Positions 1 through 9,290 of a DNA stretch of 64,000 nt are shown one piece after another; the first letter of the stretch is position 1; each line of letters opens with the position of its first letter. The position numbers and the translations under genes are program-made. The notes below the pieces were generated by a model. It did not search any database. It worked only from the letters and a program-made list of their open reading frames with translations, and was not told the DNA's origin. Location of the stretch: the NCBI RefSeq assembly GCF_001557535.2, contig NZ_CP014315.1:1364001-1428000 (forward strand), in the 5' to 3' direction. The DNA is from Burkholderia sp. PAMC 26561. Its GTDB lineage: Bacteria > Pseudomonadota > Gammaproteobacteria > Burkholderiales > Burkholderiaceae.

Positions 1-350
1 ATGTGCTGCAACACGTGTTGCTCGCCCTTGGCGTGTTTCTTTTTTGCGCGCTCCTGTTTGCGGCGAACCTGCTCGGCGGTGGCGACGCAAAACTCGCAGC
101 AGTCATTTTCCTTTGGGCTGGACTAAGGTTGTGGATGCCTGCGCTGACCTTGATTTCCGTGATCGGCACGCTGGTGTCACTCATCAGTCTTGCCACGAAA
201 CGAATGAACCCTGAGCACCGATCCACGTCGATGCGCGTTCTAGCAATGTTCTCAGGTGCGCGCGGTGTGCCTTACGGCGTTGCGCTCGCATTAGGCGGCG
301 GTACGGTCATTGTGCTGCCAGTTTTGCTCTCAATGTTTTTAACGCGATAG
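1..350 (+). CDS. cpaA: Type IV prepilin peptidase CpaA/TadV, C-terminal part
   Basis: This is the 3' end of a gene that begins before the window. The protein would be the membrane aspartic peptidase that cleaves and methylates Flp prepilins. The visible part is very hydrophobic, with about three membrane segments, and carries the second active-site motif of the family as GGGDAKL near the start. It also has the RGVPYGVAL stretch common in CpaA proteins just before the last helix. The first catalytic aspartate and the usual 50-60 N-terminal residues are missing, so the in-frame GTG at base 3 is not the real start. It lies 11 bp before cpaB and belongs to the Tad operon. The flp pilin gene should lie further upstream, outside the window. 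Confidence 0.85.
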   Translation, partial: VLQHVLLALGVFLFCALLFAANLLGGGDAKLAAVIFLWAGLRLWMPALTLISVIGTLVSLISLATKRMNPEHRSTSMRVLAMFSGARGVPYGVALALGGGTVIVLPVLLSMFLTR

Positions 351-361
351 TACGGCGTCCT

Positions 362-1327
362 ATGTCCAACATCATCAAATTCAGCGTGCTTCTGGTAGGC
401 GCAGTCCTGATCGCGTTGATCGTGCGCGTCGTCGTGGTCAGTGCATCGCACTCGGCGGCCAAGCCGGTCAGTACAGAAAAGGTCCTCGTCAGCGCAGCCG
501 ATCTGCCGCAGGGGTTATTGCTGCGAGACGAAGACCTCACGTGGAAAAAGTTCCCGGTCGAAAGCATTCCGCCCAACGCGATCATTTCCGGTGCGCCGGG
601 CGCCGCTGACCTCAAAGGTGCATTGCTACGCCACCCGGCAGCGATCGGCACGGTCCTCGTCTCTGACGATGTCATCTTGCCGAACGCACCAGGCTTCCTG
701 GCGGCGACGCTCAAGCCCGAGATGCGCGCCGTGTCGGTCGCCGTGGATGACGTATCGGGAAACGCCGGTCTGATCCAGCCCGGTGACTACGTAGACCTGT
801 TGCTGACGCAGCAAATGGAACGGCGCACTGATTCGCCGGACCTCGCCGTGTCGAGTGAAACGGTGGTCGAGCGTGTACGCGTCCTCGCAGTGGGTTCGGA
901 AATCAAACGTCCCAAGACAGGAGATGCGCCTGACATCAACAACCGCGCCCGCACGGTCACCCTGGAAGTGACGCCGCGCATGGGCGAAGTCGTCGCGGTT
1001 GCCGCGCGGCTCGGCAGCCTGTCGCTGGCGTTGCGCAGCTTCGCCACCGTTACTCGCGACACGGCGGCGCCGTTTGCAGGCAGTGCCGCGACGTCAGCGC
1101 CGGTGTGGGCCGGCGACATCTCGCGTGCGGTACGCGACTTGCCGCGAGCGCACGTCATCCCGGCCACCTCGTCGATATCCACTGTGTCGGTTTCGGCCAT
1201 GCCCCGCGCGGTGACGATTTACAGAGGTTCCGAAAAGGCAGACGCGACAACGAGCGTCGCTCAGGCCAACGGCACACCGGCGCCCGGCGATGTGCCGCCA
1301 CTGCCTGCCGTACCTGCACCGCGCTGA
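362..1327 (+). CDS. cpaB: Flp pilus assembly protein CpaB/RcpC
   Basis: A 321-residue periplasmic protein of the Tad secretion machine, thought to sit around the secretin and to bind peptidoglycan. One N-terminal membrane anchor (about residues 6-27) is followed by a SAF-like domain with the LPQGLLLRDEDLTWKKFP stretch typical of CpaB. The CpaB/RcpC core follows, containing DDVSGNAGLIQPGDYVDLLL around residue 130. The C-terminus is long, low in complexity and proline/alanine-rich. It lies between the prepilin peptidase and the secretin, as in most Tad loci. The ATG start gives a sensible membrane anchor. Confidence 0.92.
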   Translation: MSNIIKFSVLLVGAVLIALIVRVVVVSASHSAAKPVSTEKVLVSAADLPQGLLLRDEDLTWKKFPVESIPPNAIISGAPGAADLKGALLRHPAAIGTVLVSDDVILPNAPGFLAATLKPEMRAVSVAVDDVSGNAGLIQPGDYVDLLLTQQMERRTDSPDLAVSSETVVERVRVLAVGSEIKRPKTGDAPDINNRARTVTLEVTPRMGEVVAVAARLGSLSLALRSFATVTRDTAAPFAGSAATSAPVWAGDISRAVRDLPRAHVIPATSSISTVSVSAMPRAVTIYRGSEKADATTSVAQANGTPAPGDVPPLPAVPAPR

Positions 1328-1376
1328 TACACGCCCAAATCGGTGGGATCAAACCCACTTGCCAGGATAGAAAGTC

Positions 1377-2888
1377 ATGAAAACGCAGTTCGGTTCGATT
1401 CGAAAGGAGCTCGGGGCTATCGCCTTTGCCGCCGCATGCAGCGGGACATGTGTCGCGCCCGTATTTGCTGCGTCGCCCGTGTCGTCGTCGCAGGCCGCGC
1501 ATGAACTCGCGCGCACAGGCATGCCCCGCTCCGCTGCTGCACCGGCGAACGCTGACGCCAACTCGCCTTTGGCACCGACGCAAGGCACGCTGGAAGTGGG
1601 CGCAGGAAAAGGCGTACTGGTTCGACTCAATGAGGACGCGGTGTCCGTGTTCGTCGCCGATCCGAACGTGGCCGACGTGCACGTACCCTCGCCAAAGGCG
1701 GTGTTTGTACTGGGCAAGAAGGCCGGCACCACAACGCTCTATGTGCTCGGCGCAAACAACAAGACACTGGTTCAACGCACCGTGTACGTGGGACGCGATA
1801 TGGACTCGTTGCGCACCATGATCACCGCGCGTTTTCCAAACCTGAACGTGCAATTGACAACCGGACAGGGTTCGCTGATGGTGACGGGACAAGCTCCAAA
1901 TTCCACCGATGCCGACGCGGTCGTGGATTCGCTTACGCCCTATCTCGCAGACAAGGAGGTGCTGGTCAATCGCATGACAATCGATCGTCCTTTGCAGGTG
2001 CAATTGCGCGTGCGGATCACGGAAGTGGATCGTAACGTCACGCAGCAATTGGGAATCAACTGGCAGGCAATGGGCAATGCCGTCGGCAATATATACGGCG
2101 GAATTTTCAGCGGCCGGTCGATCTATAACCTCAACCAGCCGCTGACCAACGCAGCCGGCGGCACCACGTACCCCGTCAATTTGCCGACCAACAATGCATA
2201 CTCGTTGTTCGGCGCGTTCAAGACGAACAATGTCGATATCCGCGCGTTGGTCGACGCGCTGAATCAGGAAGGCCTGCTGACCGTACTGGCAGAACCGAAC
2301 CTCGTGGCACTCTCGGGACAGACAGCGAGCTTTCTCGCGGGCGGCGAATTCCCGATTCCGGTATCGCAGACCAACGGCGCGATTTCGGTTGAATTCAAGC
2401 AGTTTGGTGTAAAGCTAGATTTCACGCCGACCGTGTTGAACGATCACCGCATCAGCCTCAAGGTACGTCCGGAAGTCAGTCAGATCGATACGTCGGTGAG
2501 TGTCACCACGGGCGGCATCACGGTGCCGGGACTGAGCGTTCGTCGTGCCGATACCACCGTGGAACTCGGAAGCGGCCAAAGCTTCGCCATTGGCGGGCTG
2601 CTCCAGAGCAATACAACGGACATCATTTCCCAGGTCCCGGGCATGGGCTCGATTCCGATTCTGGGCAAACTGTTTTCATCGACGAACTATCAGAACAACA
2701 AGACCGAGCTGGTCATCATGGTCACGCCGTATCTGGTCGAGCCAACGGACCCGTCGAAACTGCGCTCGCCGCTGGAATCGCTGACGTCGCCGAGCAATGA
2801 CGTCGAATACAGCTTCAGCCGTCAAGCCGGCGCACCGGCCGACGCCGCACAACCGCGTCTTGTCGGCGCAGCCGGTTACGTTTACTGA
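1377..2888 (+). CDS. cpaC: Tad pilus secretin CpaC/RcpA
   Basis: A 503-residue outer-membrane secretin that forms the channel for the Flp pilus. A signal peptide ends near residue 32 (VAPVFAA). The pilus-type secretin N-domain follows, with GKGVLVRLNEDAVSVFVADP, then a BON-like domain. The C-terminal secretin domain starts near residue 200 and includes VLAEPNLVALSGQTASFLAGG and the near-terminal VPGMGSIPILGKLFSS and ELVIMVTPYLVEP motifs. Length and domain order are normal for RcpA/CpaC. The next gene, a CpaD-like lipoprotein, starts 10 bp downstream and probably helps the secretin mature. Confidence 0.95.
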   Translation: MKTQFGSIRKELGAIAFAAACSGTCVAPVFAASPVSSSQAAHELARTGMPRSAAAPANADANSPLAPTQGTLEVGAGKGVLVRLNEDAVSVFVADPNVADVHVPSPKAVFVLGKKAGTTTLYVLGANNKTLVQRTVYVGRDMDSLRTMITARFPNLNVQLTTGQGSLMVTGQAPNSTDADAVVDSLTPYLADKEVLVNRMTIDRPLQVQLRVRITEVDRNVTQQLGINWQAMGNAVGNIYGGIFSGRSIYNLNQPLTNAAGGTTYPVNLPTNNAYSLFGAFKTNNVDIRALVDALNQEGLLTVLAEPNLVALSGQTASFLAGGEFPIPVSQTNGAISVEFKQFGVKLDFTPTVLNDHRISLKVRPEVSQIDTSVSVTTGGITVPGLSVRRADTTVELGSGQSFAIGGLLQSNTTDIISQVPGMGSIPILGKLFSSTNYQNNKTELVIMVTPYLVEPTDPSKLRSPLESLTSPSNDVEYSFSRQAGAPADAAQPRLVGAAGYVY

Positions 2889-2898
2889 GCCAGACACC

Positions 2899-3273
2899 AT
2901 GAAATCAGCCCGCCTTCTCACCCTTGTTCTCGCGTGCACCTTCGCTGTCGGACTCAGCGGCTGTTTCAAGCCGCCGCGCGGCATGCCGGACCAGACAACT
3001 ATCGGCTTCGACGGCAAGTCGGCGCTGCCGCCGGACTGCGACAGCCTCTCCCGACCCTCCCTGCTCACGGACGCCGGCTGGCATCGGCCGGACATGCAAT
3101 GGGGCTGCGCGACCTACACCAATCTGGCTGCTCAGATAGCGAACCCGAAGGACCTCGTCGCGCCTGAAAAGCTCGGACCTGCCGACGCAGCTGTAGCTGC
3201 GGGCGCCGTTCACCGGTACAAGAACGGCCGGGTCATTCCCCTCGACACATCGACGTCGCGCGATTCCAAATGA
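2899..3273 (+). CDS. cpaD: Short CpaD-like pilus biogenesis lipoprotein
   Basis: A 124-residue lipoprotein. The signal peptide ends in a lipobox (VGLSGC, Cys at about residue 23). The rest matches the C-terminal signature of CpaD: WGCATYTNLAAQIANPKDLV, then GPADAAVAAGAVHRYKNG. Classical CpaD proteins are about 200 residues, so the region between lipobox and signature is short here. The reading frame stays open upstream into cpaC, but the ATG at 2899 lies just after the cpaC stop and gives a proper lipoprotein leader, so it is taken as the start. The role is inferred from the motif and from its place between secretin and CpaE. Confidence 0.8.
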   Translation: MKSARLLTLVLACTFAVGLSGCFKPPRGMPDQTTIGFDGKSALPPDCDSLSRPSLLTDAGWHRPDMQWGCATYTNLAAQIANPKDLVAPEKLGPADAAVAAGAVHRYKNGRVIPLDTSTSRDSK

Positions 3274-3304
3274 CCCCGGTCAGCGACACCTTCGAGAAGA
3301 GCAC

Positions 3305-4525
3305 ATGAGCACAACAGAGTTCAGGGTATCAAAAGCGAAATCGGGCGCGCGCGTTGCCGATTTCATCGCGTTCGTGACGGATCGGACGACCGAGCAGATC
3401 CTCAAGAGCTTCGTCCTCGAAGAGGCAATGCCGCACGTGCATATCGTGCTCGGCAACATTGACGAAGCCATTGTGTATCTGTCGAAGATAGAACGCTCAC
3501 CGCAATTCCTGCTCGTCGACCTGCATGGCTCGACCATGCCCTTGTCAGACCTCGGCCGGCTCTCCGAAGTCTGCGAGCCATCCGTACAAGTGGTCGCGCT
3601 TGGTGAGCGCAACGACGTAGGACTGTTCCGCAGCCTGCTGAAACTCGGTGTGCGCGATTACCTGGTCAAGCCGCTGACCGTTGAACTGCTCAAGCGCACC
3701 TTCAGCATGCAGGATGGAAAGGTCAACCCCGTGACGCTGGCGCGTGCTGGAAAAACCATTGCGTTCGCGGGCGCACGCGGCGGTGTGGGCGTCACCACGC
3801 TCGCGCTCAACGTAGCGCGGCACCTTGCCGAAGAGACACATCGGCGGGTCGCCTATGTCGACCTGAATATTTACGGCGGCGCAGCGAACAGCATGCTCGG
3901 CATTCAGAGCAACAATGGCCTCACCGATGTACTGCATAACGTGAACCGGCTTGACCCGCAATACGTAGAGCGTACGCTGGTCGCGAAAAGCCGGCGTCTG
4001 TTCGTATTGTCTTCGGAACTCGATCTGGGTGCGGCCGCGCCGTTCGAGGCGGCTGCTCTTCCGCGCGTGCTGGACCTGCTGTGCGACAGTTTTCACTACG
4101 TGATACTGGATATTGACGCACCCTCCACAACGCTCGCACAACAAGCTTTCGACCATGCAGCGCGCGTTTATCTGGTCGCGGACCGCACCGTGCATTGCAC
4201 GCGTGAAAGCATGAGGTTGCTGCGGTTCATCGAAGATCGCGATAACAATCCGCCGACTTCGATCTTGCTGAACAATCCAAACTCTGCGACGGCCGGCAAG
4301 GTTCAGCCCGCAGATTTCATGCAGGCTGTGGGCCGCTCCACTCTTTACGAAGTTCCGTTCGAGACGAAAGCCGTATCGATTGCGGAGAATCTCGGCGAGC
4401 CGGTCATGGAGAAAACGCCCGCAGGGTTCAACCAGACCATCGCGCGCATTGCACGGGATCTGACGGGACAGCACTCCGCTGCGAAACTCACGTTCTTCCA
4501 GAAACTCAAGTTGAGGAAAGGCTGA
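3305..4525 (+). CDS. cpaE: Pilus assembly ATPase-like protein CpaE/TadZ
   Basis: A 406-residue cytoplasmic protein of the MinD/ParA-like TadZ family, which places the Tad machine in the cell. Residues about 15-135 look like a receiver-type domain without a clear phosphorylation site. The ATPase domain follows. Its deviant Walker A reads GARGGVGVTTLALN, so both signature lysines of canonical MinD (KGGxGKT) are replaced, as often seen in CpaE proteins. The hydrophobic Walker B-like strand HYVILDIDAPS is present. The start ATG follows a GAGAAGAG ribosome-binding sequence. Its stop overlaps the cpaF start by one base (TGATG), which suggests coupled translation. Confidence 0.93.
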   Translation: MSTTEFRVSKAKSGARVADFIAFVTDRTTEQILKSFVLEEAMPHVHIVLGNIDEAIVYLSKIERSPQFLLVDLHGSTMPLSDLGRLSEVCEPSVQVVALGERNDVGLFRSLLKLGVRDYLVKPLTVELLKRTFSMQDGKVNPVTLARAGKTIAFAGARGGVGVTTLALNVARHLAEETHRRVAYVDLNIYGGAANSMLGIQSNNGLTDVLHNVNRLDPQYVERTLVAKSRRLFVLSSELDLGAAAPFEAAALPRVLDLLCDSFHYVILDIDAPSTTLAQQAFDHAARVYLVADRTVHCTRESMRLLRFIEDRDNNPPTSILLNNPNSATAGKVQPADFMQAVGRSTLYEVPFETKAVSIAENLGEPVMEKTPAGFNQTIARIARDLTGQHSAAKLTFFQKLKLRKG

Positions 4526-5958
4526 TGTTCGGTCAGAAACAACTCGTCCAACCCGGCCCCAAGCTCGCGGATAGTGCGCTTGTCGATCCGCTGGCGTCGC
4601 TCGAGGCCGTCATCGCCGCGGCTACGCAGTCGACTGAGGCACCGCGTCCCGCTCTGTCTTCATCCCCCGCTCCGGCGGCTACCGACGGCAACGAGATGCT
4701 GGTCCGCTCGGAGCTTTTCAAGACCATCCGCGCGGCCGTGTTTGCGTCCATGAACGCCTCGGCCGTAGTCGGCAAAGGCCGCGAGCAAATGAAGCCGGGC
4801 GTCGATAAGCTGGTTGGCGAGATTGCCGAACGCGAGCGTCTGAATATCACGGTCACCGAGCGTGGGCAGATTGTGGGCGAATTGCTCAACGACATGTTCG
4901 GCCTCGGTCCGATCGAACCGCTGCTCGCCGATGAAACCATCACGGACGTGCTCGTCAACGGTCCAGACCAGGTCTATGTGGAGCGCCATGGCCGCCTTGA
5001 ATTGACGCCATACAAGTTTCGTGATAACGCGCACGTGGTCAACGTGGCGCAGCGCATAGCGGCAGGCGTGGGTCGACGTGTCGATGAAAGCAGTCCGATG
5101 GTCGACGCGCGTCTCGCCGACGGCAGCCGCGTAAACGTCGTATTGCCCCCCCTCGCCATCCATGGCGCCACCATCTCGATCCGGAAATTTTCAAAGCGCA
5201 ACATCACGCTGCACCGGATGGCGCAGCAGGGCAACATGTCGGCGCAAATGGCGAACGTGCTCAAGCTCGCGAGTACCTGCCGCCTGAATATCATCGTGTC
5301 GGGTGGCACGGGTTCCGGCAAGACAACCTTGCTCAACGCGCTTTCGCATTTCATCGATACAGGCGAACGCACCATCACCATTGAAGATGCGGCCGAGCTG
5401 CAACTCGTGCAGCCGCACGTGGTCAGTCTTGAAACGCGACCCGAAAACGCCGAAGGGCTTGGCGGCGTTGCGCAACGCGATCTCGTTCGTAATGCGCTGC
5501 GGATGCGTCCAGACCGGATCATCCTCGGCGAAACGCGCGGGCCTGAAGCGTTCGACGTCCTGCAAGCCATGAACACCGGCCACGACGGTTCGATGACCAC
5601 CATCCACGCAAACACGCCGCGCGACGGCATCACGCGACTGGAGAGCATGGTCATGATGGCAAACGGCAACCTGCCGCTGTTGTCGATCCGCCGCCAGATT
5701 GCGAGCGCCGTGCACATGATCGTGCAGATCGAGCGGATGCGCGACGGCATGCGCCGTGTCACACGTGTTACCGAGCTTGTCGGCATGGAGGGCGACGTCA
5801 TCATCACGCAGGACCTCTTCACGTTCCGCTACGACGCGACGGCCTACAGCGAAGAGGTCAAGGGCGTGTTCGAGGTGGGCGCCATGCGTCCGGCTTTTAT
5901 CGCGCGGGCTGCTTATTACGGGCTAGAAGACGCCCTGCTCGATGCAATGAAGTCATGA
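4525..5958 (+). CDS. cpaF: Tad secretion ATPase CpaF/TadA
   Basis: A 477-residue type II/IV secretion ATPase that powers Flp pilus assembly. The N-terminus (about 1-60) is variable. The conserved family stretch DDMFGLGPIEPLLADETITDVLVNG lies near residues 115-140. Walker A is GGTGSGKTT at about residue 259. An Asp/Glu box (TIEDAAEL), a Walker B region with RMRPDRIILGETRGPEAFD near residue 335 and a His box (HDGSMTTIHAN) follow. All catalytic motifs are intact. It starts within the cpaE stop and overlaps tadB by four bases (ATGA). Confidence 0.97.
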   Translation: MFGQKQLVQPGPKLADSALVDPLASLEAVIAAATQSTEAPRPALSSSPAPAATDGNEMLVRSELFKTIRAAVFASMNASAVVGKGREQMKPGVDKLVGEIAERERLNITVTERGQIVGELLNDMFGLGPIEPLLADETITDVLVNGPDQVYVERHGRLELTPYKFRDNAHVVNVAQRIAAGVGRRVDESSPMVDARLADGSRVNVVLPPLAIHGATISIRKFSKRNITLHRMAQQGNMSAQMANVLKLASTCRLNIIVSGGTGSGKTTLLNALSHFIDTGERTITIEDAAELQLVQPHVVSLETRPENAEGLGGVAQRDLVRNALRMRPDRIILGETRGPEAFDVLQAMNTGHDGSMTTIHANTPRDGITRLESMVMMANGNLPLLSIRRQIASAVHMIVQIERMRDGMRRVTRVTELVGMEGDVIITQDLFTFRYDATAYSEEVKGVFEVGAMRPAFIARAAYYGLEDALLDAMKS

Positions 5959-6929
5959 GCACTGTCGACCTCCTGACCATGTGTTCGTTCGCCGCCGCCC
6001 TGCTGCTGGGCGTGATGGTGTTCACGCTCCAGGACATTCGCAAGAACCAGCCGGACGCGCGCGTCAAGGCGCGCATGCGCCTCGCATTTGCGGTAAGCGC
6101 CGCGAACAAGAAAACACCGGGCAAGTTCGAAACCGACTTCTTCAACGTGATCCAGAGCGACAACGCCATGACGCGATGGACCCGGCCAAAGCTCGCGCGG
6201 CTGAACACGGTGGCCGGGGCCAAGGGTTTGCGCATCGTGATAGCGGCCACGATCGCAGGCGAGTTGCTTGCGCTGGCCATGACAACTTTCATGCCGTTGC
6301 CGGACATCGCAACGCCCATCCTGATGACCGCATTGCCTGTGCTCGGCGCAATGCAGGCGTATCGCTTCCTGATTGACCGCTTTCGCAAACGCTTTCTCGA
6401 TTCCTTCCCCGATGTGATCGACATGATCGTTCGCGCAGTGCGTGCCGGCGTGCCTGTCACGCACGTGATCGGCACCGCGGCCGATGAATGCCCGGAACCG
6501 TTGCGGCGCGAATTCAAGCGCATGAGCGACGCGCTCCAGGTCGGCCTCGATCTAGAGGAGGTGCTGGCGGTCGCGGTCAGCCGTATCGAGATCGCGGACT
6601 TCTCCTTTTTTTGTGTATGCCTGCTCTTGCAACGCGAAACTGGCGGCCAGCTCGGCGAGACGCTGGAAAACCTGGCAGGTATCGTCCGCACCCGGCGTGA
6701 AATTCGTCAGAAAACCAAAGCGCTCACCGGGGAAGCGCGCATCACGACCAAGATCCTGGCGGCGATTCCCGTGATCATCATGTTGAGCATGTATGCCCTC
6801 AATCGCGATTATCTGATGGTGCTGTTCGGAACGCCTGCGGGCCACAAGCTGATGACGTTCGCGGCCATCTCGATCTCGATCGGACTCATGGTGGTGAACA
6901 AGATGTCCAAACTGGATACATCGCGATGA
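5955..6929 (+). CDS. tadB: Tad inner-membrane platform protein TadB
   Basis: A 324-residue polytopic inner-membrane protein, one of the paired GspF/PilC-like platform proteins on which the TadA ATPase acts. It has an N-terminal membrane helix, two central helices around residues 92-125, a T2SSF cytoplasmic domain with DSFPDVIDMIVRAVRAGVPV and LLLQRETGGQLGETLENLA, and two closing helices. The start overlaps the cpaF stop as ATGA and the end overlaps tadC the same way. Length and topology are normal. Confidence 0.94.
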   Translation: MSTVDLLTMCSFAAALLLGVMVFTLQDIRKNQPDARVKARMRLAFAVSAANKKTPGKFETDFFNVIQSDNAMTRWTRPKLARLNTVAGAKGLRIVIAATIAGELLALAMTTFMPLPDIATPILMTALPVLGAMQAYRFLIDRFRKRFLDSFPDVIDMIVRAVRAGVPVTHVIGTAADECPEPLRREFKRMSDALQVGLDLEEVLAVAVSRIEIADFSFFCVCLLLQRETGGQLGETLENLAGIVRTRREIRQKTKALTGEARITTKILAAIPVIIMLSMYALNRDYLMVLFGTPAGHKLMTFAAISISIGLMVVNKMSKLDTSR

Positions 6930-7888
6930 GCAATGAAAGCATTGAAACACTCATCAACCTGACGATGCTGCTCGCGCTATTCGCGGTCCTGGCGATATGG
7001 TGGGCAACCAAGCATGGCGGCAAGCGCGGCCGCATCGCCGAGCGGGCCCGCACAGCCGCGCTCGAGCTGCGGGTGGGCCATAGTCGTGGCGCCGAGGAGG
7101 ACGAGACGCCGGCGAAACGTGCGAAGGCCCTGCTGCGGCTTGCAAGGATTGGCGACAGACTCCCGCTCTTCGACGCGAAGTACCGGATGAAGCTGAAAAA
7201 AACCATGGTGCGTAGCGGATATCGCGGCCCCCGCGCTGTCTCCATCCTGCTCGCCGTGAAGTTTGTCTTCGGTCTGACATGTGCGGCGCTGACCGTCATG
7301 CTCGGGTCGGATATCCCCGTGCTCGGCGCGTACCCGGCGTTCCGCGGCATCCTCATGCTGGCGGTGTTCATCGTCGGCATGATCGTGCCGGAATATTTCG
7401 TTGCGTGGCGTTCGTCGCGGCGCCGCAAAGCGATGGCCGGATGCCTGCCGGATGCGCTCGACCTGCTCGTGATCTGCACGAACGCGGGCAACAGTCTGGG
7501 CGTCAGCATCCGGCGCGTCGCCGACGAACTCGCGATGATCTGCCCGCCGCTCTCTGACGAATTCGCCCTGACCGCCGACGAACTCAAGCTCTCTGGCGAC
7601 AGCACGCGCGCACTGCAGGAACTGGCGGAACGAATCGACCTGCCTTCCATTCGCGCGTTGATCTCCACGCTTACGCAATCGCTGCGTTACGGCACGCCGA
7701 TCTCATCGGCATTGCGCACCCTATCGCGCACCGAGCGGCTTGCTCACATTCTCTCGCTCGAAGAAAAGGCCGCGAAGCTCGCGCCGAAGATGGTCGTACC
7801 CATGATGCTGTTCATCCTGCCAGCGGTCGTCGCGATCGCGGCTGGCCCCGCTGTCATCCAACTCCTTGCTTATGTGGCCACCCAATGA
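6926..7888 (+). CDS. tadC: Tad inner-membrane platform protein TadC
   Basis: A 320-residue partner of TadB with a matching T2SSF domain. It shows a first helix at about 9-26, a positively charged loop (RARTAALELRVGH), two helices around 105-155, the T2SSF signature CLPDALDLLVICTNAGNSLGVSI, the SLRYGTPISSALRTLS stretch and a final pair of helices. Both ends overlap neighbours by ATGA. It should form the membrane platform together with TadB. Confidence 0.94.
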   Translation: MSNESIETLINLTMLLALFAVLAIWWATKHGGKRGRIAERARTAALELRVGHSRGAEEDETPAKRAKALLRLARIGDRLPLFDAKYRMKLKKTMVRSGYRGPRAVSILLAVKFVFGLTCAALTVMLGSDIPVLGAYPAFRGILMLAVFIVGMIVPEYFVAWRSSRRRKAMAGCLPDALDLLVICTNAGNSLGVSIRRVADELAMICPPLSDEFALTADELKLSGDSTRALQELAERIDLPSIRALISTLTQSLRYGTPISSALRTLSRTERLAHILSLEEKAAKLAPKMVVPMMLFILPAVVAIAAGPAVIQLLAYVATQ

Positions 7889-8802
7889 AAACCGATAAAG
7901 CTCCCGACGCCACGTGCCTGTCCGCCGCTGGCGGCGCGGCCCGACGTTTTTATGCGCTGGCTCTGGGCCTCCTGACCCTTGCAGCATGCGCCGCCTGCAC
8001 CACCACGACACGGCAAGTTTCCGAAGTAAGGCCCGTCCTCCAGAACAACATGCCGAGCAGCATGAGCGAATTGCGGCTCGCGGACTCCGCACTCGACTCG
8101 GGCAATATTGAACTCGCGACCACGTTGTACAACAAGGTGCTGCAGGCAAACCCCAAGTCGGTCGCGGGGATCACTGGACTCGGTAACACGCTTTACGCCG
8201 TGGGCGATTTCACGCGGGCGGGTGTCTACTATGACCGCGCAATCAAGATCGATGCGGATGCGGTGACGCCCATGATCGGGGCAGCGCGCGTGGCGATACA
8301 CCAGCGCCGTTTCAACGACGCGATCAAGACATATCGCGACGTACTCGCCCGCGCTCCGAATGACCCGACAGCGTCTGCCGGGCTTGGCGCCGCACTCGAC
8401 CTGAACAACGACCACGCCGGCGCTCAGGCCGTCCTCAAGCAGGCTCTCGTCGCGAATCCCGGCGATCCCATGCTGAGCGTCAATCTTGGCTTGTCGCTGA
8501 TTCTCGGCGGCAATCCACGCGAAGGCGCCAACGTGCTGCTCGATGTCACGCGTTACCCGGGCGCTCCGCCACAAGCACGCCAGAACCTCGCACTTGCCTA
8601 TGGGCTGATGGGTAACAGCGAGGCCGCCGCAGAGATTCTGGGCCACGACCTGCCGAAGGCGTCTGTACAGGACAACCTCCGTTTCTACGACATTCAGCGT
8701 GCGCATCTGCCGCAAGCCGGAGGTACAGCGCCAGCAGCGTTGCCCGTCGCGACCGTTCAGCGTGTCCCGGCGGTGGCAATCCAGTCGGCGAGCGTTCGAT
8801 GA
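7885..8802 (+). CDS. tadD: TadD, tetratricopeptide-repeat pilus lipoprotein
   Basis: A 305-residue protein with a leader of about 35 residues ending in a cysteine cluster (LLTLAACAACTTTT) that serves as a lipobox. It is probably a periplasmic lipoprotein acting as a pilotin or assembly scaffold. The rest consists of about five TPR units, for example NIELATTLYNKVLQANPKSV and DFTRAGVYYDRAIKIDADAV, followed by a low-complexity tail. It lies between tadC and tadE with ATGA overlaps on both sides, which supports the TadD call more than sequence alone. Confidence 0.9.
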   Translation: MKTDKAPDATCLSAAGGAARRFYALALGLLTLAACAACTTTTRQVSEVRPVLQNNMPSSMSELRLADSALDSGNIELATTLYNKVLQANPKSVAGITGLGNTLYAVGDFTRAGVYYDRAIKIDADAVTPMIGAARVAIHQRRFNDAIKTYRDVLARAPNDPTASAGLGAALDLNNDHAGAQAVLKQALVANPGDPMLSVNLGLSLILGGNPREGANVLLDVTRYPGAPPQARQNLALAYGLMGNSEAAAEILGHDLPKASVQDNLRFYDIQRAHLPQAGGTAPAALPVATVQRVPAVAIQSASVR

Positions 8803-9290
8803 AAGCGCGTGGACCACACCGGCCGCTCGCGCCGTTTGCGCGAATGCTGGCGGACAGCCGCGGCGTTTCGGCCATCGAATTTGCTCTTGTCGGACCGGTC
8901 GTCTTCATCCTTATCCTCGGGACGCTGGAAATAGCGCTCGACATGTTCGTGGATGCATCCGTTCAACTTGCCGCACAAGCCGCTTCGCGGGTCGGACTGA
9001 CTACCGTGGACCCGGCTTCGGGAACCCGCGCGGATCAGGCCAAACAAATTGTGATGGCCACTCTCGGACGCTGGCAGAAAATAGGTGCGACCGTGACCAT
9101 TGCGACGCTCGACTATGGATCCTATGGCAATGTGGGCACCAGCAACTACACCAGTGACCTTGGCGATTTCGGCAACGTGGTGTCCTACAACATTACCGTG
9201 AAAATGCCTGGATTCTCCGGGATTCCCCAGTTGCTCGGCGTTAGTACGCTGACCTTCCAGCGCAACTACATCGTCCAGAACGAAAAATGA
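8799..9290 (+). CDS. tadE: TadE-like minor pseudopilin
   Basis: A 163-residue protein with the TadE signature: a short basic N-terminus, then RGVSAIEFALVGPVVFILIL (about residues 24-43), in which the Glu of AIEFAL takes the place of the pilin Glu5. One membrane segment precedes a small periplasmic domain. It is likely processed by the prepilin peptidase at the operon start and acts as a minor pilus component. It overlaps tadD and the following tadF by ATGA. Confidence 0.9.
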   Translation: MKARGPHRPLAPFARMLADSRGVSAIEFALVGPVVFILILGTLEIALDMFVDASVQLAAQAASRVGLTTVDPASGTRADQAKQIVMATLGRWQKIGATVTIATLDYGSYGNVGTSNYTSDLGDFGNVVSYNITVKMPGFSGIPQLLGVSTLTFQRNYIVQNEK

